Shown here: positions 50,897 to 60,108 of the stretch, piece by piece
How positions within the stretch are numbered: position 1 is the stretch's first letter
Layout of the letters: each line of letters opens with the position of its first letter
Source: Halanaerobium praevalens DSM 2228
Lineage (GTDB): Bacteria; Bacillota; Halanaerobiia; Halanaerobiales; Halanaerobiaceae
DNA length: 64,000 bases
NCBI RefSeq assembly: GCF_000165465.1
Contig: NC_017455.1
Coordinates: forward strand, 744,001-808,000
Direction: 5' to 3'
The notes under the pieces: model-generated
What the model was told of the DNA's origin: nothing
Seen by the model: only the letters and a program-made list of their open reading frames with translations
Database searches by the model: none
Program-made: the position numbers and the translations under genes

Positions 50897-52066
50897 ATGG
50901 GCCAAGTCCACATTTTACACGCGGATATGGATGCTTTTTTTTCTGCTGTTGAGCAGAGAGAAAATCCTGATTTGCAAGCTAAGCCTGTAATTGTAGGTGG
51001 AGTAAATTTGAGTAATAGAGGAGTTGTTTCTACTGCTTCTTATGAAGCAAGAAAATATGGAGTTCATTCTGCAATGCCAATTGCTAAAGCAAAAAAATTA
51101 TGTCCTAATGGTATTTATCTACCAGCACGCCATAAGTTGTATCAAGCTGCTTCAGCAAAAATTTTTTCTATTTTAAAAAAATATACACCATTAGTTGAAA
51201 AATTATCAATTGATGAAGCTTTTTTAGATGTTAAGGGTTGTGAAAAATTATATGGTAGTGCAGTCGAAATTGCCCATAAAATAAAAGAAGAAGTTAAATT
51301 AAAAACTAATTTAACTATTTCAATTGGAGTTTCTGTCAATAAGTTTTTAGCTAAACTAGCTTCTGATTATGACAAGCCAAATGGTTTAACAGTAATTAAA
51401 AAAGAAGATATAAAAAAATTTATGCGTAATTTAAATATTGATAATATTTGGGGAGTAGGCGAGGTTTTTGCTGAAAAATTAGCAGAAGCTGATATTTATA
51501 AAGCTAGTGATTTATGGTCTTACTCATTAGAAGAATTAAAATCAAATTATGGTAAAGCAGGAGTAAAATTATTTTTTTTGGCTCGTGGTAAAGATAAGAG
51601 AGAAGTAAAAAAACAAAATCAAATAAAATCTATTAGTCATGAAGAAACTTTTATCGACAATTTAAAAAATCAGGATAAGATTTTTGCTTATTTATTTAAA
51701 ATGAGTGAAAAAGTTTCTTTTAGACTGCATAGTAATTCTTTAAAAGGTATAACAGTTTTCATTAAAGTAAGATATGCTGACTTTAGTACTTATAGTAGAC
51801 AAAAATCATTAAAAGTGGCTCTTAATAGTAGTCAACAAATTTATCAAATAGCTAAAAAATTACTTTTGAAAAATAATTTATTAACAAAATCAATTCGATT
51901 ACTAGGAATTGGAGTCTCTAATCTTTGTCAAGAAGGTCAAGAACAACTTAATTTATTTGCTCAAACAGATGATCAACTTGATAAAACTATAGATCAGTTG
52001 AAAAGAAAATATGGATTTGATAAAATATCAAGAGCAAGAAAATTATATTTAGATCAAGATGATTAA
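50897..52066 (+). CDS. dinB: DNA polymerase IV
   Basis: 389 aa Y-family translesion polymerase. Catalytic acids are D10 (ADMDAFFSAVEQ) and D106-E107 (LSIDEAFLDV). ISIGVSVNKFLAKLASDYDKP and the little-finger domain follow. A beta-clamp-binding motif QLNLF lies near the C-terminus. It starts directly after the ddl stop. A terminator follows, closing the trpS-ddl-dinB run. Confidence 0.95.
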   Translation: MGQVHILHADMDAFFSAVEQRENPDLQAKPVIVGGVNLSNRGVVSTASYEARKYGVHSAMPIAKAKKLCPNGIYLPARHKLYQAASAKIFSILKKYTPLVEKLSIDEAFLDVKGCEKLYGSAVEIAHKIKEEVKLKTNLTISIGVSVNKFLAKLASDYDKPNGLTVIKKEDIKKFMRNLNIDNIWGVGEVFAEKLAEADIYKASDLWSYSLEELKSNYGKAGVKLFFLARGKDKREVKKQNQIKSISHEETFIDNLKNQDKIFAYLFKMSEKVSFRLHSNSLKGITVFIKVRYADFSTYSRQKSLKVALNSSQQIYQIAKKLLLKNNLLTKSIRLLGIGVSNLCQEGQEQLNLFAQTDDQLDKTIDQLKRKYGFDKISRARKLYLDQDD

Positions 52067-52093
52067 AATATAAATTAATATAATAGTTTTAAG

Positions 52094-52151
52094 CCCTTCT
52101 ATTATTATGTGAATTAATTATAGTTCACTTTAAAATAGTAAGGGTTTTTTT
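52094..52151 (+). terminator. intrinsic terminator after dinB
   Basis: CCCTTCTATT pairs with AATAGTAAGGG (one bulge), an inner GTGAA/TTCAC stem extends it, and a T7 run follows at 52145. Confidence 0.8.
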
Positions 52152-52223
52152 ATTTCTTTAATTATTTTTATTTTTTTTAAGAAATATAAAGGATTTTAGG
52201 CACAAATGTAGAATAATTTTATT

Positions 52224-52260
52224 AAGTGGTAGAAAGTGGAGTAAAAGGTCAAAAAGTGGG
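52224..52260 (+). promoter_or_regulatory. MraZ operator: GTGG direct repeats with 10-bp period
   Basis: AAGTGG units at 52224, 52234 and 52254, plus a degenerate AAAGGT at 52244, spaced exactly 10 bases. This fits known MraZ boxes (short GTGG/TGGG direct repeats). The last unit merges with the GGGGTG ribosome-binding site of mraZ. No convincing -35/-10 pair could be assigned upstream. Confidence 0.82.
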
Positions 52261-52269
52261 GTGTAGCTT

Positions 52270-52701
52270 ATGTTTATGGGAGAATATACTCATAAGCTGG
52301 ATAAAAAAGGGCGTTTAATTATTCCTTCTAAATTACGCGAGGATTTAAGTGAAAAATTTGTAATTACAAGAGGGCTTGATAATTGCTTGTTTATTTATCC
52401 AATAAATGAATGGGGGAAATTAGAAAAAAAGCTGAGATCACTTCCAATGACAAATAAAAACTCACGTAATTTTGTCCGCTTTTTTTTCTCTGGCGCTAAT
52501 GAATGTCAATTAGATAACCAGGGAAGAATTTCTTTACCGATTAATTTAAGAGAGTTTGCTGATTTTAAAGATCAAATAGTAATAATTGGCCTGGGAAATA
52601 GAATTGAGCTTTGGGCTAAAAATAAATGGACTAACTACATGGAAGCTGTAGAAGATTCTTATCAAGATATTGCAGCTGCAATGGAAGAATTAGGAATCTA
52701 G
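52270..52701 (+). CDS. mraZ: transcriptional regulator MraZ
   Basis: 143 aa. It has two AbrB-like SpoVT domains: MFMGEYTHKLDKKGRLIIPS at the start and CQLDNQGRISLPINLREFA in the second half. MraZ forms rings and represses the dcw cluster by binding direct repeats. The start at ATG 52270 follows GGGGTG by six bases; an in-frame ATG at 52276 is possible. It heads the cell-wall and division cluster. Confidence 0.95.
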   Translation: MFMGEYTHKLDKKGRLIIPSKLREDLSEKFVITRGLDNCLFIYPINEWGKLEKKLRSLPMTNKNSRNFVRFFFSGANECQLDNQGRISLPINLREFADFKDQIVIIGLGNRIELWAKNKWTNYMEAVEDSYQDIAAAMEELGI

Positions 52702-52712
52702 AAAGGAATTTT

Positions 52713-53645
52713 ATGGAATATAAACATCAAGCAGTATTATTAAAAGAAGCAATTGATTATTTAGAAATTAAAAAAGATGGTATTTATTTAGATGGAACTT
52801 TAGGTAGAGCTGGTCATAGTTCAGAAATTTTACATAATCTTTCTGAAATTGGAAAATTGATCGCTCTTGATAGAGATACAGCTGCTATTAAAGCTGTAGA
52901 AAGTAAATTTAGTAAATCTAAATCCTTAATTTTAAAACATTCTAATTTCCAAGATTTAGATCAAGTTTTAGATCAACTAAAAATTAAAGCAGTAGATGGA
53001 ATGCTTTTTGATTTGGGTGTTTCTTCACCACAGTTAGATAATCCTGAAAGAGGATTTAGTTATCAAAAAAATGGACCTTTAGATATGAGGATGAATTCTA
53101 GTCAAAGTTTAACAGCTAAAACTATTGTTAATAATTATTCTGCTGCTGAATTAGAAAAAATAATTACTGAATATGGAGAAGAAAATTGGTCAGCTAGAAT
53201 TGCTGAGTTTATAGTAAAAATGAGAAAAGAAAAAGTTATTGAGACAACTGATGATTTAGTAGAAGTAATTAAAGCTGCAATTCCAAAAGCAGTTAGGAGA
53301 AGTGGTGGTCATCCTGCTAGAAGAACATTTCAAGCTTTACGGATTGAGACTAATAATGAATTAGAACAATTGAAAAATTTAATTGATAAGGCAGTTTCTT
53401 ATTTAAAGCCAGGCGGTCGTCTAGTAATTATCACTTTTCACTCTTTAGAAGATCGAATAGTAAAACATAAATTTAGAGATTTAGCGAAAGACTGTACTTG
53501 TCCTCCAGATTTTCCGATTTGTGTCTGTGATAAAAAATCAGAAGTTAAAGTAATAACTAAAAGCCCGATTCAGGCTTCAGAAATAGAAAAAGAGGGAAAT
53601 CCAAGATCTAGAAGTGCAAAAATGAGAGTAGCTGAAAAAATTTAA
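52713..53645 (+). CDS. rsmH: 16S rRNA (cytosine-1402-N4)-methyltransferase
   Basis: 310 aa. SAM-binding region YLDGTLGRAGHSSEIL, LDRD, and LFDLGVSSPQLDNPERGFSY; catalytic loop PARRTFQALRIETNNEL and C-terminal IITFHSLEDRIVKHKFR. It methylates C1402 of 16S rRNA. It starts 11 bases after mraZ, in its usual place between mraZ and ftsL. Confidence 0.97.
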   Translation: MEYKHQAVLLKEAIDYLEIKKDGIYLDGTLGRAGHSSEILHNLSEIGKLIALDRDTAAIKAVESKFSKSKSLILKHSNFQDLDQVLDQLKIKAVDGMLFDLGVSSPQLDNPERGFSYQKNGPLDMRMNSSQSLTAKTIVNNYSAAELEKIITEYGEENWSARIAEFIVKMRKEKVIETTDDLVEVIKAAIPKAVRRSGGHPARRTFQALRIETNNELEQLKNLIDKAVSYLKPGGRLVIITFHSLEDRIVKHKFRDLAKDCTCPPDFPICVCDKKSEVKVITKSPIQASEIEKEGNPRSRSAKMRVAEKI

Positions 53646-53673
53646 ATTCTTAATTAAGGAAGGAGTTAGCGAG

Positions 53674-54141
53674 ATGAAATTAAGCCAAAACTATGTGGAT
53701 TTAGATTCAAATAACAATTATCTTAATAATCCAGCATATAATTTTAATAATGTAAAAAAACAGGCTTATATTATAATATATATTTTTTTACTAGTCTTTA
53801 TTAGTATTTCAATTCTTTTATATGTATCGCAAATTTTAAATATTAATCAACAAAGTTCTAAATTATTAAATCTAGAAAAAGAATTAGAAACTATTAAGAC
53901 TAAAAATGAAAGATTAGAATTAAATCTAGCTACTAAAACTTCCTTAGCAGAGGTAGAGAGAATAGCTAAAAATAAATTGAATATGGTAGAAGCTCAAAAA
54001 AAAGAAACTTTGGTTTATAATAATCAGTTTAAAGAAGATGAATTTTTTGCTGATATTCCAAAAGAAAAATTTTTCTTAGCGCAAATTTATGATAAAATTA
54101 TAAAAGAAGTGACTACTGTGCAAGCAGAATCACTTGATTAG
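53674..54141 (+). CDS. ftsL: FtsL-like septum protein
   Basis: 155 aa. A cytoplasmic N-terminus (~33 residues) is followed by a single membrane helix (~34-58) and an extracytoplasmic coiled coil (~66-105) containing VERIAKNKLNMVEAQ, the FtsL-type heptad end. Sequence identity in this family is low; assignment rests on topology, size and position between rsmH and the PBP gene. AAGGAAGGAG precedes the ATG. Confidence 0.85.
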   Translation: MKLSQNYVDLDSNNNYLNNPAYNFNNVKKQAYIIIYIFLLVFISISILLYVSQILNINQQSSKLLNLEKELETIKTKNERLELNLATKTSLAEVERIAKNKLNMVEAQKKETLVYNNQFKEDEFFADIPKEKFFLAQIYDKIIKEVTTVQAESLD

Positions 54142-54152
54142 GAGGATTAAAT

Positions 54153-56222
54153 TTGCAAGATCCTAAAAATAGTGTAAAAAATAGGGTTATGTTTTATTTT
54201 GCAATTTTATTTGTATTATTTACTATTTTAGCTTTGAAACTTGTTTGGATTCAAATTATAAATAGTGCTGAATATCAACATAAGGCTTTAAATCAAAGAG
54301 TAAGTAAATTTATAGTAAACTCTGAAAGAGGAATAATTTATGATAATACCGGCAGGAAACTTGCAGTGAGCTTACCAGCTAAAACTGTAGTTGCTCTGCC
54401 GGATAATATTATCAAAGCAGAAAAAACTGCTACTGAACTGGCTGCTTTATTAGATCAAGATTATAAAACAATTTATAGAAGAATAACTTCTGAAGCAGCA
54501 GCTATTTTTTTACAAAGAAAAATAGATGAGAAATTATATCAAAAAATTAAAGCTAAAAATTTAGAAGGTATTACGTTTACTGAAGAGAGTAAAAGATATT
54601 ATCCTGAAGGTGAGTTAGCCTCACATATTGTTGGTTTTACTGGAATTGATAATAATGGTCTTAATGGGATAGAATTATCTTATAATAATCATTTAAATGG
54701 TCGAGCAGGGAAAATGATTGTAGAAAGAGATGCTGAAGGTAGAACTATTCCAAATGGGATTAGAGAAGCTGTGCCAGGAAGAGATGGTTATAATGTTCAT
54801 TTAACTATTGATAGTGTTATTCAATATATGGCAGAAAAAGAATTAGAAAATGCTGAATCTAAATTTGAGTTTTCAGGTGGTTCAGTTATTGTCATGGATT
54901 CTTCGACTGGAGATGTACTTGCTTTAGCAAATACTCCTAGTTATAATCCTAATAAATTCGGAAAATATTCAGAAAAAAACTGGAGAAATAGAGCTGTTAA
55001 TGATGTTTTTGAACCTGCATCTACTTTCAAAATTATTACAGCAGCTTCTGCTTTAGAAGAAGGAGTAATTACTGAAAATGATATTTTAACAGATCCTGGT
55101 CATATTTATGTTGAAAATCAAAAAATAAATTGTTGGAGTAGTTTGGGCCATGGCAGTCAAACATTTGCTGAAGTAGTTAAACATTCTTGTAATCCTGGTT
55201 TTGTTGAAGTTGGATTAAAAATGGATAAAAAAACTTTTTATTCTTATATCAAAGCATTTGGTTTTGGTGAACAAACTGGAATCAGATTACCTGCTGAAGC
55301 AAAAGGTATTATTCCTGATTATAAGGATATTGGTCCAGTAGAGTTAGCAACTTTTTCTTTTGGTCATGGTATTTCCGTGACTCCAATCCAATTAGCAAGT
55401 GCTGTTTCAGCAGTAGCTAATGGAGGAAAATTAATGCGGCCTCGTTTGGTAAAAGAAGTTGATACTGGAGTAGGTTCAAAAAATATTAAAAATGAGCCCC
55501 AGGTATTAAGAAGAGTTATTTCTCAAACCACAGCAGATAAGACTAAAGAACTTTTAAAACAAGTAGTAAAAAATGGAACTGGAACTAAAGCTGCTATAAA
55601 AGGTTATCAGATTGGTGGTAAAACTGGAACTGCTAAACATTATAATGATGATCTTTATAATTCTTCTTTTATTGGTATAGTACCTGCTGAAAATAGAGAT
55701 CTTGTTGTTTTAACTATTTTATACGATATTGAAGGAGAAACTTATTATGGAAGTCAAACTGCGGCACCTGTATTTAAAAATTTAACTGAAAATATTTTAA
55801 ATTATTTAAATGTAAAGCCAGAACCTGGTAATGATTTTAATTATCAAGAGACAGAAAAAGAGCTTAAAGTACCAGATTTAATTAATAGCAATATTTTAAC
55901 TGCTGAAAGTAATTTGAGAGAGTTAGGATTTAATGTTAAAATAATTGGGGATGGTAAATCGGTTGCTGATCAATTACCTAGTCCAGAAACTAGTACTAAT
56001 TATAATTCTACAATTTGGCTCTTTACTGAGCAAGAACTTAAAGCAGAAACTCTAATTCCTGTACCAGATTTTAGAGGTTTAAAGCTTGAACAAGCAAAAA
56101 AAATTGCTGCTCGTAAAGGTTTAGAATTAATTTTAGATGGACAGGGTAAAGTTATAGGACAATCTATTTATCCTGGTTCTAGAGTGAAAAGTTCTAGAAA
56201 AATCAATCTAAAATTACGTTAG
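54153..56222 (+). CDS. class B penicillin-binding protein with PASTA domains (FtsI/SpoVD type)
   Basis: 689 aa. N-terminal membrane helix (~14-34), dimerisation domain with RGIIYD (dimer motif), then the transpeptidase: active-site S290-x2-K293 (PASTFKI), SCN, and K490-T-G (GGKTGTA). Two PASTA domains near 565-625 and 635-689 (VPDLINSN..., VPDFRGLKLEQAKKIA). It cross-links septal peptidoglycan. Only one PBP gene is present here, so whether it is the vegetative FtsI or sporulation SpoVD cannot be told. Start TTG 54153 follows AGGAGG. Confidence 0.92.
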   Translation: MQDPKNSVKNRVMFYFAILFVLFTILALKLVWIQIINSAEYQHKALNQRVSKFIVNSERGIIYDNTGRKLAVSLPAKTVVALPDNIIKAEKTATELAALLDQDYKTIYRRITSEAAAIFLQRKIDEKLYQKIKAKNLEGITFTEESKRYYPEGELASHIVGFTGIDNNGLNGIELSYNNHLNGRAGKMIVERDAEGRTIPNGIREAVPGRDGYNVHLTIDSVIQYMAEKELENAESKFEFSGGSVIVMDSSTGDVLALANTPSYNPNKFGKYSEKNWRNRAVNDVFEPASTFKIITAASALEEGVITENDILTDPGHIYVENQKINCWSSLGHGSQTFAEVVKHSCNPGFVEVGLKMDKKTFYSYIKAFGFGEQTGIRLPAEAKGIIPDYKDIGPVELATFSFGHGISVTPIQLASAVSAVANGGKLMRPRLVKEVDTGVGSKNIKNEPQVLRRVISQTTADKTKELLKQVVKNGTGTKAAIKGYQIGGKTGTAKHYNDDLYNSSFIGIVPAENRDLVVLTILYDIEGETYYGSQTAAPVFKNLTENILNYLNVKPEPGNDFNYQETEKELKVPDLINSNILTAESNLRELGFNVKIIGDGKSVADQLPSPETSTNYNSTIWLFTEQELKAETLIPVPDFRGLKLEQAKKIAARKGLELILDGQGKVIGQSIYPGSRVKSSRKINLKLR

Positions 56223-56260
56223 TAAAAAAGTTTATTTAATTTGGTGGAGGTTATGTTTTG

Positions 56261-57721
56261 ATGCAATTAAACAAGATATTGAAGAATATTAATTATGAAA
56301 TTAAAGCTGGCAATATAAAAAAAGAGATTTCTGAAATAAAATATGATTCTCGAGCAATTAAAACAGGTAATTTGTTTATAGCAATTAGTGGTTTTAAAAT
56401 AGATGGTCATCAATATATATCTCAGGCTATAGAAAATGGAGCAACTGCGATCATAATTGAAAAAGAATTAGAGGTTTATGAAAAAGATATAACTTATTTA
56501 AAGGTTGAAAATAGTCGACAAGTAATGTCTATTTTAGCTAAAAATTTTTTTGATAATCCCTTAAAAGAAATTAAATTAATTGGAATAACAGGTACTAATG
56601 GTAAAACAACTACTGCCTATCTCTTATATAAAATTTTACAAAAATATGCTGGTCAAGCAGCTTTATTTGGGACAATTAGCAACATTATTGGTTCAGAAAC
56701 TCTCAGCTCAAATAGAACAACCCCAGAGTCTTTAGATTTATATAGGTATTTTGCTCAAATGAAAAAAAAAGGTATAAAGTATGGAGTAATGGAAGTTTCC
56801 TCTCATGCTCTTGATTTATATCGAGTAGAATCTATTGATTTTGAGGCTGCTATTTTTACTAATCTTAGTCCAGAGCACCTTGATTATCATCAAAGCTTAG
56901 ATAATTATAGAGAGGTTAAATCTAGGTTGTTTTCTCAACTAAAACCTAACAAATACGCTATAATAAATGCTGATGATCCCAATTCTGAGTATATTAAGAA
57001 AAAATCTGAGGCTCAAAATTTAAGTTATAGTTTAGATACTAAAAGTGCTGATTTATACACTACTGAATTCAAGTTAAAACAAACAGGTCTTGAATATAAA
57101 ACTGGTGGTAAATTAGTTGCTAATTTTAAGTTGAATTTAGGTGGGTTGTTTAATATTTATAATTCTTTAGCTGTAGTTTTAACAGCTTTAGTTTTAGGAA
57201 TTGAAAAAAATATAATAAAAAAAGCTTTAGCTGATTTTGATTCTGTTCCAGGTCGTTTTGAAATAATTGATCAAGGTCAGAAATTCCAACTTATAGTTGA
57301 TTATGCTCATACTCCAGATGCAATGGAAAATATTTTGAAAGCGGCTTTAAATATTAAAAAAAATAAATTGATTATTTTATTTGGTTGTGGTGGAGATAGA
57401 GATCGAAGTAAAAGACCTTTAATGGCAGCACTTGCTGAAAAATATGCTGATTCAATTATTATTAGTAATGACAATCCTCGTTCTGAATCACCAACTAAGA
57501 TTTTTAAAGAAATAGAAAAAGGATTTAGTTCTAATTTTACTAACTATAGTATTATCCCTGATCGAAAAAAAGGAATTAAGGCCGCAATAGAATTAGCTAA
57601 AAAAGATGATTTAGTTTTGCTTTTAGGTCGAGGGCATGAAAAATATCAAGTTATTAAAGAAAGAAAAATTGAGCTTGATGATCGTCAGGTTGCAATTCAA
57701 GCTTTAAAAGATAGGGAATGA
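56261..57721 (+). CDS. murE: UDP-MurNAc-tripeptide synthetase (meso-DAP-adding MurE)
   Basis: 486 aa. ATP motif ITGTNGKTTTAYLL, conserved EVSSHAL and SPEHLDYHQ, and the D404-N-P-R407 motif that selects meso-diaminopimelate rather than lysine. It thus indicates a DAP-type wall. A TTG three bases upstream (56258) is also possible; both follow GGTGGAGG. murF follows after seven bases. Confidence 0.96.
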   Translation: MQLNKILKNINYEIKAGNIKKEISEIKYDSRAIKTGNLFIAISGFKIDGHQYISQAIENGATAIIIEKELEVYEKDITYLKVENSRQVMSILAKNFFDNPLKEIKLIGITGTNGKTTTAYLLYKILQKYAGQAALFGTISNIIGSETLSSNRTTPESLDLYRYFAQMKKKGIKYGVMEVSSHALDLYRVESIDFEAAIFTNLSPEHLDYHQSLDNYREVKSRLFSQLKPNKYAIINADDPNSEYIKKKSEAQNLSYSLDTKSADLYTTEFKLKQTGLEYKTGGKLVANFKLNLGGLFNIYNSLAVVLTALVLGIEKNIIKKALADFDSVPGRFEIIDQGQKFQLIVDYAHTPDAMENILKAALNIKKNKLIILFGCGGDRDRSKRPLMAALAEKYADSIIISNDNPRSESPTKIFKEIEKGFSSNFTNYSIIPDRKKGIKAAIELAKKDDLVLLLGRGHEKYQVIKERKIELDDRQVAIQALKDRE

Positions 57722-57728
57722 GATTAAA

Positions 57729-59126
57729 ATGCAGACTTTAAAATTAAAAGAAATTGTTGCTTTTACAAAAGCAGAGCTTTTACAAGGAAATCTCGACTTA
57801 AAAGTAAAAGAAATTGTAATTGATAGTCGTGATGTAAAAACAGGTTTTTTATTTATTGCAATTATTGGTCAAAATAAAGACGGTCATCAATATCTAAAAG
57901 AAGCAGTAAAAAATGGAGCCAGTGCAGTTATTGTCGATAGAAATTCTCCAGCTATTCAAGCTGCTTATCCTAATTTAAGTGTTTTAAAAGTCGAAGATAC
58001 AACTAAAGCATTACAGGCTATTGCCTTTAATTATAGACATAAATTTGATGATTTAAAAGTAATAGGCATTACTGGAAGTGCAGGTAAAACAACTACTAAA
58101 GACATGATTTTTTCAGTTCTATCAGAAAAATATTACTGTTTAAAAACAGAAGGTAATTATAATAATCAAATTGGTTTACCTTTAACACTTTTGCGTCTAG
58201 ATGGAAGGGAAGATTTTGCTATTTTAGAAATGGGAATGAGTGGTTTAGCTGAGATTGATTTATTAGCCAAAATTGCAGTTCCTGAAATTGGAATCATAAC
58301 AAATATAGCTGCTGCTCATTTAGAACAATTAGGTAGTTTAGAAAATATAGCTCAAGCTAAAAAAGAATTAATAGATAATTTAACTGCAGCTGATACTGCA
58401 ATATTGAATTATGACAATCAATATACTAAAAAAATTGGAACTAATTCTAAAGCTCAAACAATTTACTTTGGTTTTGAAAAAGGTGCAGATGCCAGAATAG
58501 AGAATTATTTTTTTAATTCTAAAACTGAAACTTTAAAATTTGAATTTACTTATCAAGCTAAAAATTATAAATTTATTTTTAATAAGGCTGGTAAACATAA
58601 CCTTTATAATATTTTGCCTGCTCTAATAATTGCTTTTAAATATAAGCTTAAACCTGAAGAAATTCAAAAAGGATTATTAAAGACCAAATTTTCTAGTTTA
58701 AGAATGGAATTTATTCAGTTAAAAAATAAAGCTAGAATAATTAATGATTGTTATAATGCGAATCCACTCTCAGTTAAAGCTGCTCTTGATGTATTAGAAC
58801 AAATAAAAGCTAAAAGAAAAATAGCAATTTTAGCTTCTATGCTTGAATTAGGAGAAAAAAGTCTAAAAAAACATCAACAAATTGGACTTTATGCTGCTGC
58901 CAAGAAAATAGATTTGTTGATCACAATTGGCCCCAAAGCTCAAGCTATAGCAACTAAAGCTCGAACTAAAATGAAGAGTGAACAAGTGATTAATTTAGCT
59001 AACAATAAAGAGTGTATCGATTTTTTACTTTCTGAAATAAAAGCGGAAGATTTAATTTTAATTAAAGGTTCAAGAGCTAATAAATTAGAAGAAATAGTAG
59101 ATGAACTAAAAAGTAAGGAGCTTTAA
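57729..59126 (+). CDS. murF: UDP-MurNAc-tripeptide:D-Ala-D-Ala ligase
   Basis: 465 aa Mur ligase adding D-Ala-D-Ala, the product of Ddl, to UDP-MurNAc-tripeptide. ATP motif ITGSAGKTTTKDMI, EGNYNNQIGLPLTLL, EMGMSG and NDCYNANPLSVKAALDVL are diagnostic. It ends one base before mraY. Confidence 0.96.
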   Translation: MQTLKLKEIVAFTKAELLQGNLDLKVKEIVIDSRDVKTGFLFIAIIGQNKDGHQYLKEAVKNGASAVIVDRNSPAIQAAYPNLSVLKVEDTTKALQAIAFNYRHKFDDLKVIGITGSAGKTTTKDMIFSVLSEKYYCLKTEGNYNNQIGLPLTLLRLDGREDFAILEMGMSGLAEIDLLAKIAVPEIGIITNIAAAHLEQLGSLENIAQAKKELIDNLTAADTAILNYDNQYTKKIGTNSKAQTIYFGFEKGADARIENYFFNSKTETLKFEFTYQAKNYKFIFNKAGKHNLYNILPALIIAFKYKLKPEEIQKGLLKTKFSSLRMEFIQLKNKARIINDCYNANPLSVKAALDVLEQIKAKRKIAILASMLELGEKSLKKHQQIGLYAAAKKIDLLITIGPKAQAIATKARTKMKSEQVINLANNKECIDFLLSEIKAEDLILIKGSRANKLEEIVDELKSKEL

Positions 59127-59127
59127 A

Positions 59128-60081
59128 ATGAACTATATTATAGCCTATATATGCCCGTTATTATTAATAATTATAAGTGGTGATTTAGTTATTAATTATC
59201 TCAAAAAAATTAATTTTGGCCAACAAATTCGTGAAGTTGGTCCTAAAAGTCATTTGCAAAAGTCTGGTATCCCAACAATGGGAGGACTTTTGATTATTGC
59301 TGTTTTTTTATTAATTGCTCTTTTGCTTTTAGAATTGAATTTTGCAATTATAACAATTTTATTAACAACTTTTGTTATGGGCTTAACTGGTTTTTTAGAT
59401 GACTTTTTAAAAATAAAATTAAAGCGTTCTCTCGGCCTCAAAGCATGGCAAAAATTATTCTTACAAGCAATTGCAGCAGTTTTAACTGCAGCAGTTTCAA
59501 TTTTTATACTTAAAGAACAAAGTTTAATGATTCCTGTTATTGGTAGTTATCAATTAAAGGCTATTATTAAATTTATTTTAGCAGTTATTGTCGTAATTGG
59601 TAGTTCTAATGCTGTTAATTTAACTGATGGGCTTGATGGTTTAGCAGCAGGAGTTACTACTGTTGTTTGTTTAGCCTTTGCAGTTTTATTTTATTTATTA
59701 AAACTGCCCAATTATAGTTTATTAATGTTAATTATGGCGGGGAGTTGTACTGCTTTTCTTTGGTTTAATTCAAAACCTGCTTCAATTTTTATGGGAGATG
59801 TAGGTTCACTTGCTATTGGAGGTTTTTTAGGTTCAGCTGCTGTTTTAACAGGAACTGAAATTTATTTACTTTTGCTAGGTGGAATTTATGTTATTGAAAC
59901 TCTTTCAGTAATAATTCAGGTTTCTTATTTTAAATTAACAGCTGGTAAAAGAGTTTTTAAAATGACTCCGATTCATCATCATTTTGAATTAAAAGGTTTA
60001 GCAGAAAATAAAATTGTTTTTAGATTTATAATTAGCAGTATTTTATTAGCAGCTTTTTCTTTGTTTATTTTTATTAAATAA
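59128..60081 (+). CDS. mraY: phospho-MurNAc-pentapeptide transferase
   Basis: 317 aa, ten membrane segments. Conserved loops are GPKSHLQKSGIPTMGGLLI, FLDDFLKIKLKRS (DD pair), NAVNLTDGLDGLAAG, FMGDVGSLAIGG and MTPIHHHFELKG. It forms lipid I on the inner membrane face. Immediately follows murF. Confidence 0.97.
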   Translation: MNYIIAYICPLLLIIISGDLVINYLKKINFGQQIREVGPKSHLQKSGIPTMGGLLIIAVFLLIALLLLELNFAIITILLTTFVMGLTGFLDDFLKIKLKRSLGLKAWQKLFLQAIAAVLTAAVSIFILKEQSLMIPVIGSYQLKAIIKFILAVIVVIGSSNAVNLTDGLDGLAAGVTTVVCLAFAVLFYLLKLPNYSLLMLIMAGSCTAFLWFNSKPASIFMGDVGSLAIGGFLGSAAVLTGTEIYLLLLGGIYVIETLSVIIQVSYFKLTAGKRVFKMTPIHHHFELKGLAENKIVFRFIISSILLAAFSLFIFIK

Positions 60082-60108
60082 TAAATTTTTTAAAGGAGTT
60101 AGATTTTA

